DNA of 64,000 nucleotides from NCBI RefSeq assembly GCF_050433225.1, contig NZ_JBNPXQ010000001.1, positions 248,001-312,000 of the forward strand, given 5' to 3'. Shown piece after piece: positions 1-8,200 of the stretch (position 1 is the stretch's first letter; every line of letters starts with the position of its first letter). The notes beneath the pieces were generated by a model. The model was given only the letters and a program-made list of their open reading frames with translations. It searched no databases and was not told where the DNA came from. The stretch comes from Sphingomonas_D zeicaulis. Lineage in GTDB: Bacteria; Pseudomonadota; Alphaproteobacteria; Sphingomonadales; Sphingomonadaceae. A program made the translations under genes and the position numbers.

Positions 1-225
1 GCGCAGCACGACCAGGACATAGGCGATCACCAGCACCAGCAGCCCGATCGCGACAAGCGTATAGCCTTCATTACCTGCGTAGTTGACCGCGGCGCAGCCG
101 ACCGCCGGCACAAGATACGCCCAGATCGGGTGCCGATCCTCAGAGTCGCCCACGGAGCGTTGAAGGAAGAGAACGATCAGCCCTGCAAACAGGGCCAGGG
201 AAAGGAAATCATAGAATGTCTTCAC
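1..225 (-). CDS. XrtV sorting-system accessory-like membrane protein (3' end beyond window)
   Basis: The minus strand reads openly from a GTG at 225 to the window edge (75 codons, no stop). The protein begins VKTFYDFLSLALFAGLIVLF and has a second hydrophobic stretch (GYTLVAIGLLVLVIAYVLVV), so two membrane segments. A conserved-looking centre (VGCAAVNYAGNEGY) lies between them. From memory this matches the small accessory proteins found beside exosortase V in sphingomonads, which sort PEP-CTERM-like proteins. The GTG start has only a weak ribosome site, so the start is uncertain. The divergent EpsD-like isomerase next door fits an exosortase/exopolysaccharide locus. The C-terminus lies outside the window. 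Confidence 0.6.
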   Translation of the reverse strand, partial: MKTFYDFLSLALFAGLIVLFLQRSVGDSEDRHPIWAYLVPAVGCAAVNYAGNEGYTLVAIGLLVLVIAYVLVVLR

Positions 226-245
226 CCGAAAAGGCGTGGCATCGA

Positions 246-1091
246 ATGGCGTTGAGGACAAGCTGTCTCGGGCGGGCGCCGATGATGTCGGGCGTGGCCG
301 GCATGGCGATGTTGGCGCTCGCCGCCTGTTCGGCGATCCGGGCGGCGCCGCAGGGCGATGTGGTGGCAGTCGTAGACGGGATCGAGATCACCTCGGCGGT
401 GATCGACGCTGATGCGCGCGCGGCGGGGCTGTCGCTTGCCGGCGCCGACGCGGCGAAGAACCGCGACCTGCTGGTGAAGCGCGCGGTCGAGCGCGCGTTG
501 CTGGTGGCTGAGGCCAACCGGCGCGACCTTGCGCGCCAGCCCGCCTTCCTGGCGGAGCGCGTCGTCGCCGAGAACAATCTGCTGGCGGACCGCGCGATTG
601 CGGCGCTGGTCGATCAGGATCCGGTGGTGGAGGATGCCGCCGTACAGCACTTCATCGCCGAAAATCCGCAGATGTTTGCCGCGCGCCGGGCGCTCCATGT
701 CCACCAGATCGGCTTTCGCGCAGGGGCGCTTGCCCCGGCCAGCCTCGACGACGCGAAGACGATGGATGCGGTGATCGCGGCACTGACGGAACGGCAGGTG
801 GCGTTCGACCGCAGCGACCCGCTGATCGACAGCGCGACCTTGCCGAAGGATCTCGCTGCGCAGCTTGCGGCGCTCCGCCCGGGTGAGCCCGCGCACCGCA
901 CGATCGGTGACACCACATACGTCACGGTGGTGCTGGAGGCGACGCCGGTGCCGCACTCGCTCAGCGAACAGCAGGATCGCGCCAGGCGCACGCTCGCCGC
1001 GCGGGAGCGGCAATGGCAGGTCGACAAGGCGGTCGCCGGGCTGCGGCGGCAGGCGCGGATTGCATATCAGGAAGGGTTCGCGCCGCGGTAA
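246..1091 (+). CDS. EpsD-family peptidyl-prolyl cis-trans isomerase (lipoprotein)
   Basis: Predicted exported foldase of the SurA/PpiC-related EpsD type, usually found in exopolysaccharide or exosortase gene sets. With the ATG at 246 the N-terminus is a short basic stretch, a hydrophobic run and a lipobox ending LALAAC, which suggests a lipoprotein. Next comes a SurA-N-like helical region (VVAVVDGIEITSAVIDADAR; LLVKRAVERALLVAEANRR) and a C-terminal parvulin-like part. An upstream in-frame ATG at 216 has a better ribosome site (AAAGGAAA) but gives an unusually long leader and overlaps the divergent gene. Parvulin catalytic residues are not obvious, so chaperone activity is as likely as isomerisation. 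Confidence 0.7.
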   Translation: MALRTSCLGRAPMMSGVAGMAMLALAACSAIRAAPQGDVVAVVDGIEITSAVIDADARAAGLSLAGADAAKNRDLLVKRAVERALLVAEANRRDLARQPAFLAERVVAENNLLADRAIAALVDQDPVVEDAAVQHFIAENPQMFAARRALHVHQIGFRAGALAPASLDDAKTMDAVIAALTERQVAFDRSDPLIDSATLPKDLAAQLAALRPGEPAHRTIGDTTYVTVVLEATPVPHSLSEQQDRARRTLAARERQWQVDKAVAGLRRQARIAYQEGFAPR

Positions 1092-1186
1092 CTTACCGGA
1101 AACGCCGAGATGTTCGAGACGCGTGCCGAATGCCCGCTCCCCCACTTCGCGGAAGAGGGCCTCGCACGCGGCTTGAGCCTTGGACC

Positions 1187-1230
1187 AAAGGAAAAGCGCC
1201 CCTCCACCCTGGTGAAGAGGCGCCTTCCTT
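1187..1230 (-). terminator. Hairpin terminator of the TonB receptor gene
   Basis: An inverted repeat pairs AAAGGAAAAGCGCC (1187-1200) with GGCGCCTTCCTT (1219-1230) around an 18-nt loop. It lies 22 bp past the stop of the minus-strand receptor, and the leftward transcript ends in a U-rich stretch (CTTTTCCTTT). Confidence 0.5.
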
Positions 1231-1251
1231 CCGTACGTCCGGTCGGTCCGG

Positions 1252-3555
1252 TCAGAACCCGCGGCGCAGCGTCACGAAGAACTGGCGCGGGGCGCCGATC
1301 AGCAGCGTCTGGTTGTCGCCGCTGCCGCCGAAGCCGTTCGAACCAATCGTCGAGATATAGTCCTCGTCGGTGAGGTTGGTCACGCTCGCTTCGACGCCGA
1401 AGCCGTCGAGGAAACCGTCGCCGTGGAAGGTGTAGCCGATCGCGGCATCCACCAGCACCCGGTCCGGCACCGACTGGTCGTTGGTGTAGGTGAAGTAGCG
1501 CTTGGACATGTAGTTGGCGCCGACGCGGCCCATGAACGCGCCATCGTCATACACCACTTCGCCCTTCAGCATGTGCTTGGGGCTGTCGACCACCGTCTTG
1601 CCCTTGGTGGCGGTGACGACCGTGCCGTTCGCCGCGAGCACGTCGTCGCGATATTCCGACTCGTTGTAGGAATAGGAGGCGAGCAGCGAGAGCGGCGGCA
1701 TCGGCTTGTAGAGCGCGGTGACTTCGACGCCATAGTTGCGCACGTCACCCACATTCTGCAGCGTCACCGGGTTGCCGACGATGCCGGCGCCGTTGGTGAG
1801 CGCGAGCAGGCGGTTGGTGAAGTTGACATAATAGCCGGCGACTGAGGCCTGGAACGCGCCGGCGCGCAGACGCCCGCCGAGTTCATAAGTGTCGGACTTT
1901 TCGGGCTTCAGCTCGTCGCGGATCGCGTCGAAGCCGGCCTGCGTGGTCGCGAAGGGCGAGAGGCCGACCGCCGCCGAACCGAAGGCGCGCATGTTCTGCG
2001 TGAAGGTGGCGAAGATTTCCGCGCTGCCGAGGCTGTAGACCGCGCCCACCTGCGGCAGGAACCAGTCGCGCGCCTCGATGTCGCCCGCTGCCAGGCCGCC
2101 CGCCACGATCGGCCGCGCGCTGTTGCGGACCTGCAGGCCCTTCCAGCCGCCGGTCAGGGTCAGGTCACCCAGGGTCAGCTTGTCCGAGACATAATACATG
2201 TAGGTCTCGGTATCGAACTTCACGTCGAACTGGGTCGCGAACGGATCGCTCTGGAACGACTTGGTGTCGCGCGACGGGCTCGACTGGTTGGCGAGGCCGT
2301 AGAAGCGGCGGGCGTTGCGGAACGCGTTGGATTCCAACCAGCCGCCGACTTCGAGCCGGTTGGCGTCGGTCTCGTAGCTGATCCGCGCGATCGCGCCGCC
2401 GCGGTTCATGTCATATTCGGTGGTGCGGATCGAAATCGGCGCGCCGCCCGGGGTGGGCACATAGGGGGTGAACCAGATGCCCTGGCCGTGATTGTCGTGA
2501 TAATAGCCGGTCAGCGCGACGCGGAGCTGCTCGGTCAGCTGGCCGTCGAACGTGACGCCGGCCAGATAATCCTGGCGCAGACCGGCGGCATCATAATAGG
2601 CGTCGTCCACCGTCTGGTAGGGCGACGGGAAGGTCAGCCCCACGGTCGGGAAGGGCAGCGGGGCGGTGGCGGAGCCGGCGCGCGTCACCTGGTTCTGATA
2701 GACCTGCGCCATGCGCACCGCGGTCGCCCAGTCGGGCGCCAGATTGTCGCTGCGATAACCGAGCCGCTCGATCATGCCGAGGCTGAGATCCTGATAGTCC
2801 TGCTCGCGGCGATCGGAGAAGTTGAAGAAGCCGGTGATGCTGCTGCCGTTCTCGAATTCCTTGACCAGCTTGGCGTTCACCTGGTGCTGGCGCTGCACGC
2901 CGTTGCCGCGCCACTTGCCGGCTTCGAGATAGCCGTAGCTCAGATAGCCCTTCAGGCCGTTGCCGGTGATGTCGCCGGTCTCCAGCCGCACGAAACCGCG
3001 ATAGGTGTCGTCGGACCCATAGGTGCCGGAGGCCACGATATCGAAGGTGTCCGAAGGATCGCGTGAGGTGAACAGCAAGGTGCCGCCGAGGTTGGAGACC
3101 GAAGCCTCACCCAGCGCACCCGCGCCCTGCGCGACGGTGGCGCTGCCGACATTCTCGGAGATGATCGCGCGGCTGATGTGCAGGCCGTTGAAATTGCCAT
3201 AGCTCATGTCGCCCAGCGGCACACCGTCCAGCGTGAAGCCGAGCTGGTTCTGGTTGAAACCGCGCAGCGAGATGCGCGACGACCATTCATAGGCGCCGAA
3301 CGCATCGGCTGACTGGAAATTGACGCCCGGCAGCTTGTCCAGCGCCTTCAGCGGGCTGGATCCCGCGGTGAGGCGCGACAGATCGTCGGCGGTCACGGTC
3401 TGCACCTGGCGGGCCTGGCCGAAGCCGAGGACGACGATATCCTCGCCCTCGTCGACGGCGGGCGCCGGTGCGGTTTCTTCCTGCGCGAAGGCGGGGGTGG
3501 CGAGCACGGCAAGAAGGGCAGCCCCCGCCAGCAGGCGGGCACGACGGAATGACAT
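1252..3555 (-). CDS. TonB-dependent outer-membrane receptor
   Basis: A 767-residue outer-membrane receptor for TonB/ExbB-driven uptake. The start at 3555 follows AGGGAGA and gives a clean signal peptide (MSFRRARLLAG...TPAFA|Q). The plug follows (residues about 40-170: IVVLGFGQARQ TonB-box-like segment, LDKLPGVNFQ, SLRGFNQNQLGFTLDGVPLGD), then a 22-strand-type barrel ending in an aromatic strand (FVTLRRGF). In-frame sequence extends 69 codons upstream without protein character. The gene is divergent from a GlpQ-type phosphodiesterase, and a Pho-box-like repeat lies between them. A phosphodiester or glycerophosphodiester ligand is therefore a reasonable inference, but the substrate is not visible in the sequence. 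Confidence 0.9.
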   Translation of the reverse strand: MSFRRARLLAGAALLAVLATPAFAQEETAPAPAVDEGEDIVVLGFGQARQVQTVTADDLSRLTAGSSPLKALDKLPGVNFQSADAFGAYEWSSRISLRGFNQNQLGFTLDGVPLGDMSYGNFNGLHISRAIISENVGSATVAQGAGALGEASVSNLGGTLLFTSRDPSDTFDIVASGTYGSDDTYRGFVRLETGDITGNGLKGYLSYGYLEAGKWRGNGVQRQHQVNAKLVKEFENGSSITGFFNFSDRREQDYQDLSLGMIERLGYRSDNLAPDWATAVRMAQVYQNQVTRAGSATAPLPFPTVGLTFPSPYQTVDDAYYDAAGLRQDYLAGVTFDGQLTEQLRVALTGYYHDNHGQGIWFTPYVPTPGGAPISIRTTEYDMNRGGAIARISYETDANRLEVGGWLESNAFRNARRFYGLANQSSPSRDTKSFQSDPFATQFDVKFDTETYMYYVSDKLTLGDLTLTGGWKGLQVRNSARPIVAGGLAAGDIEARDWFLPQVGAVYSLGSAEIFATFTQNMRAFGSAAVGLSPFATTQAGFDAIRDELKPEKSDTYELGGRLRAGAFQASVAGYYVNFTNRLLALTNGAGIVGNPVTLQNVGDVRNYGVEVTALYKPMPPLSLLASYSYNESEYRDDVLAANGTVVTATKGKTVVDSPKHMLKGEVVYDDGAFMGRVGANYMSKRYFTYTNDQSVPDRVLVDAAIGYTFHGDGFLDGFGVEASVTNLTDEDYISTIGSNGFGGSGDNQTLLIGAPRQFFVTLRRGF

Positions 3556-3622
3556 TGGATTCTCCCTGGATATCGGCTCTCTAAGGCCAGCGCGCCCTGT
3601 GGCCGCGCACGCTTGCACTGCG

Positions 3623-3651
3623 ATGACGGTTCGAAGGCGTAACGATGACAG
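3623..3651. promoter_or_regulatory. Pho-box-like direct repeat between receptor and phosphodiesterase
   Basis: Read on the minus strand, CTGTCAT (3651-3645) and CCGTCAT (3629-3623) are exactly 22 bp apart, twice the 11-bp period of PhoB half-sites; the middle unit is degenerate. The site sits 68-96 bp upstream of the receptor start and just upstream of the phosphodiesterase. PhoB control is inferred only from this and the gene functions. Confidence 0.3.
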
Positions 3652-3710
3652 GTCGACGGGCGGACCATGGCCTTCGTCGAACTGCAACATGCGTCTGCGA
3701 GAGGGCGGGG

Positions 3711-4841
3711 ATGACAGAGGATCGGGACGGCAGGGCGATGGGATATCGGCGGCGCGACGCATTGCGCATCGGGGCGGGGGTGAGCACGGGCGCGGTCCTG
3801 GCTGGTGCCGGAGGCGTCGGGAGCGCCATCGGTGCCGCGGTGCCCGCCCGGCCGCTGCTGTTCGCGCATCGCGGCGCCTCCGCGCTACGCCCCGAACATA
3901 CGCTTGCCGCCTATGCCAGGGCGATCGCGGACGGTGCCGATTATATCGAGCCCGACCTCGTCGCCACGCGCGATGGCGTGCTGGTGGTGCGGCATGAGAA
4001 TAATATCGCCGAGACCAGCGATGTGGCGACGCGTGCCGAGTTCGCCGGCCGCCGCACGACGAAGATGATCGACGGCGTCCGCCAGCAGGGCTGGTTCACC
4101 GAGGATTTCACCCTCGCCGAACTGAAGACGCTGCGCGCCACCGAGCGGCTGGGCGCGGTGCGCCCGGAAAGCCGCACGTTCGACGGCGAGTTCCAGATCA
4201 TCACCTTCGAAGAGATGATCGACTTCGCCGCCGCCGAGGCTGCGGCGCGCGGGCGGCTGATCGGGCTCGTTCCCGAACTCAAGCATTCGACCTATTTCGC
4301 CGGCATCGGCCTGCCGCTGGAGGATCGCTTCCTGGCGGTGCTGAAAGCGCATCGCTACGCGCAGCGCGCGCCGCTGGTGATCCAGTCGTTCGAGGTCGGC
4401 AATCTGCGCGCTCTGCGCGGCAAACTCGGCCGCCCCAGCAACATTACCTTGCTGCAACTGCTCGACGAGGACGCAGCGAAGCCCGCCGACGGCGCCGCGC
4501 CGAACTATGCCGCGATGATGACCCCTGCCGGCCTCGCCGCGATCGCGCTTTATGCCGACGCGATCGGCCCGTGGACGCGCAGCATCATCCCGCTGGGGCC
4601 CGACGCTCGCCTTGCTGCACACCGCCCGCTGGTGACGGATGCGCACCGCGCCGGCCTGAAGGTGATGCCCTACACCTTCCGCCCCGAAAACCGTTTCCTC
4701 GCCGCCGACTTTCGCGATGGTGCGGGGGATGACGCGCGCAACGAGCGAGGCTCGATCGCCGAGATCCGCCGCTATCTGGCGACCGGGATCGACGGCTTCT
4801 TCACCGATGATCCGGCTGTGGGGCTGAAGGCGCTGGGCTGA
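3711..4841 (+). CDS. glpQ: Glycerophosphodiester phosphodiesterase, GlpQ type, Tat-exported
   Basis: A 376-residue periplasmic enzyme expected to hydrolyse glycerophosphodiesters to glycerol-3-phosphate plus an alcohol. A Tat-like leader (RRRDALRIGAGVS, residues 13-25) precedes the GDPD TIM barrel. The catalytic signature is present: HRGAS at 53-57 followed by RPEHT, the metal pair E80/D82 in IEPDLVATRDG, and H95 in VVRHE. The long insertions and size match GlpQ rather than the short cytosolic UgpQ. Start 3711 follows a GAGGG run; in-frame ATGs at 3645 and 3738 also exist. It is divergent from a TonB receptor that may import the substrate or product. Confidence 0.88.
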   Translation: MTEDRDGRAMGYRRRDALRIGAGVSTGAVLAGAGGVGSAIGAAVPARPLLFAHRGASALRPEHTLAAYARAIADGADYIEPDLVATRDGVLVVRHENNIAETSDVATRAEFAGRRTTKMIDGVRQQGWFTEDFTLAELKTLRATERLGAVRPESRTFDGEFQIITFEEMIDFAAAEAAARGRLIGLVPELKHSTYFAGIGLPLEDRFLAVLKAHRYAQRAPLVIQSFEVGNLRALRGKLGRPSNITLLQLLDEDAAKPADGAAPNYAAMMTPAGLAAIALYADAIGPWTRSIIPLGPDARLAAHRPLVTDAHRAGLKVMPYTFRPENRFLAADFRDGAGDDARNERGSIAEIRRYLATGIDGFFTDDPAVGLKALG

Positions 4842-5257
4842 TCACGAAACGCCCTGGTGTGGAGCAAGGGGGAGCGGTCGACCTGCCGGTGATCAACCAC
4901 ATCGCTCGGATTGGCGGGGTGTTGAGACTGTCGCGTCCTGTTTCGTTGATGGAACGAGACAGCACGCCGCTGCCTATTTCGTACAACGGCTACGCCTATT
5001 GACGGCGCGCAGTGGCGAACAGCCAATGTTGATGATTCGATGTGGCTGATATGATGCGATAACCCGATGCAATCGCGATTGCGCGGGGAAGCAGCGTCGT
5101 TAAATCTTGCATCGAATATTCGAGTCGTGGGGCTATCGGGGTAGCCGCATGACGCGGGCTTGGGTGGGGTTTCAGCCGAACGGATCGATCGCTCATGTCG
5201 ATGTGCGGATGCATGTCGACGGGTCGTTCTTCCGCGGGCTGCTTGGGGAGGCGTTCG
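4842..5257. other. 416-bp non-coding stretch upstream of the RTX gene
   Basis: No convincing gene. It holds two perfect palindromes, GCAATCGCGATTGC (5069-5082) and TCGAATATTCGA (5112-5123), which could be operators for the RTX gene, and at its end the ribosome site GGGGAGG (5245-5251). Possible leader ORFs from 5107 or 5149 overlap the RTX start and lack protein character. Confidence 0.5.
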
Positions 5258-8200
5258 GTGACGGTTATCAACGGTACGATCGGGAACGACACGCTGGACG
5301 GCACGGCGGCTGGCGATACGCTCAATGGTCTTGCCGGCGATGACACGCTCAACGGATTGGGCGAAGCCGACCTGCTGAACGGTGGGGATGGTACCGACAC
5401 GCTGTCGGGAGGGGCGGGGAATGACACGCTCAACGGCGATGGCGGCAATGACGTGCTGTACGGCGGCGCCGGAACCAACATCCTGAACGGCGGTGCCGGC
5501 AATGACGAATTGATTGCCGACGGTGTCGGCGATGCGCTGGATGGTGGCGCGGGAGACGACCGGCTTGCCGGCGGTAGCGGCAGCCGGATCGGCGGGGCGA
5601 CCATGCTCAACGGCACCTTTCGGGGCGGTAGCGGCATCGACAGCTTCGACATCAACTATTCCGATTTCACGCGGATCGTGACGGATGGTGTCGAAAAGGT
5701 CAGCGGATTTATCATCGGCACTGCCGGTGATGATTTTCTCGACGTGTCCTCAGCCACCTCCACGCCCGATTCCTGGCCCTATCTCGATGTCGAGGGCGGC
5801 GCCGGCAACGACATGCTCATGGGCGGTGCCGAGATCGACCGCTTTCAGGGCAATGCCGGCGACGATATCCTGATCGGCAATGGCGGCGATGACGAGCTGT
5901 CGGGATGGAGCGGACGGGACACGCTTTCGGGCGGCAGCGGCAACGATGTGCTTACGCTGTCCGGCACCGGCGGGTCCGCCGATGGCGGGACCGGCAATGA
6001 TCAGATCGAGTTGGGTGGCATCATTTCGGCGCAGGTCGATGGCGGAGACGGCACGGATTCGCTGTTGTTCACGTCGGGGGCGACCTTCGATCGCAGCTCG
6101 GCGGCCGCGTCCTTCGCAAACGTGGAGAGGGTCGGCGGCCAGTTGACCGCAGTGGCGACCGGCGGAACGATCGACCTGACCAGCATCGTCATCGCCAGCG
6201 GTGGGGAGCTTACGATCACCGGTCTGGCGGGCGATGATATCATCCGCGGCGGCAGCGAGCGCGACCTCATCAACGGTGGCGGCGGCGCCAACCTGTTGAG
6301 CGGCGGTGGCGGCAATGACGATATCGACAGCCGCAGCAACACCGATGTGATCGATGGCGGATCGGGCGACGATTATGTCATTTTCCGCGGTGGCATGACC
6401 CGGCGGGCCGATGGCGGGACGGGTATCGACGAACTCTTCTTCGAAAATGTGACGTTCAGCGGGGTTGTCGATACGATCGTCGGCTTTGAGAAGCTGGCGG
6501 GCACGTTGACCGGCGCAGCGGGCGACGATGTGCTCGATCTCAGCGGCGGCTCGATGGTGGCGTCGCGCGTGCTCAAGGTCGACGGCGGCAGCGGAAACGA
6601 TGTCATCCTCGCGGGGGGCGGTGATGACGAACTGTCCGGCGGCGCGGGCGACGACGTTTTGAACGGCGGGGACGGCAACAACTATCTGCGCGGCGGCCTG
6701 GGTGTGAACAGCATCATCGGTGGATCGGGTCGCGACCTTGTCACGATCGATGGCATCGACAGCGTCTCGGCCGGGGCAGGCGCCGATACGGTCGGTTTCA
6801 GCGGCAATGGCCAGATGAGCGGCTTTGTCGATGGCGGCGAAGGCGTCGACACGTTCGGCATACCCGGTGGCGTCGGCCGCTATACCGGCGTCACCGAGTT
6901 CAGGAATTTCGAGAAGGTCGAGGTCGCCAGGCTTACGGGGTCGGCGGGTGACGATGCGCTCGACATGACCGGGCTGACCGCGAGCGGGCTGGCGACCAAG
7001 GATCTGTCCACCGACGCGGGCGATGGCAATGACGTCGTTCTTGGGGGCGTCGCGCGCGATGCCATCACGGGTGGTGCCGGGGATGATTGGCTGGATGGCG
7101 GTGCCGGCAATGATTCGCTGAGTGGCGGCGCCGGTGCTAACCGGCTTTTCGGCGGCAGCGGCAGCGGCAACGACACGATCGGATCGTCGGGATCCGCCGA
7201 CATCATCGACGGCGGTGACGGCAATGACACGATTTCCGTATCCGGCACATTCGTCGGCGTGCTGCAGGGTGGCACCGGCACCGACATGCTGACCGATGGC
7301 GCACATGGCTATGCGGGTGAGGCGGCCGTCGTCGGCGTGGAAGTCGTGCGCGGAACCTTCAACGGCAGCGCCGGTGACGATGTGCTCGACATGCGGGCGC
7401 TGAACGCGACGACGCTCAACAACAACGGCATCACCGTGGTCACCGGTGACGGCGCGGACATATTCTATGGGAGCATGCAGGCGGAGACCGTCAACGGCGG
7501 TGCGGGCGCCGATCGTCTGGAGGGGGGCGCCGGCAATGACAGCCTCACCGGCGGCAGCGGCGACGATCTGCTCGATGGCGGTGCCGGGAATGACAGCCTG
7601 ATCGGTGGCGATGGCATCGACACCGCGAGCTATGCCGATGCGGCGGCGGGCGTAACGGTCAACCTTGGCCTGACCACCGCGCAGGCGACCGGTGGCGCCG
7701 GCAATGACACGATCTCCGGTGTCGAGAATCTCATCGGCTCGCAGTTCGACGATGTGCTGACCGGCAATGCGCTCGCCAACCATTTCGATGATGCCGCCGG
7801 CAACGACATGATTGCCGGGGGCGCGGGCATCGACACCCTGTCCTATGCGCGTGCGACCGCAGGCGTCTCGATCGACCTCGCGCTGACGGTCCGCCAGAAC
7901 AGTGGCGGGGCCGGCAATGACTTGCTGACCGGGATCGAAAATCTGGTCGGCTCGGATTTCGCCGATCGGTTGAGCGGTGACGGCGGCGCCAATGACCTGA
8001 TCGGCGGCGCCGGTGACGATGCGCTGCAGGGCGGCGCCGGCGACGATTGGCTCCAGGGCGGTGCCGGCGGAGACGGGCTCGATGGCGGCGAGGGTTTCGA
8101 TATCGCCGTCTATCAGGATGCGGCGGGCGCGGTCCGCGTCGATCTCGGGCAGGCCGGCGCGCAGCAGACGGGCGGCGGCGGCATCGATACGCTGACCGGG

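Noticed and set aside
3556..3762. 69-codon N-terminal extension of the TonB receptor
   Set aside because: It removes the signal peptide from the N-terminus, has no ribosome site, and overlaps the divergent promoter.
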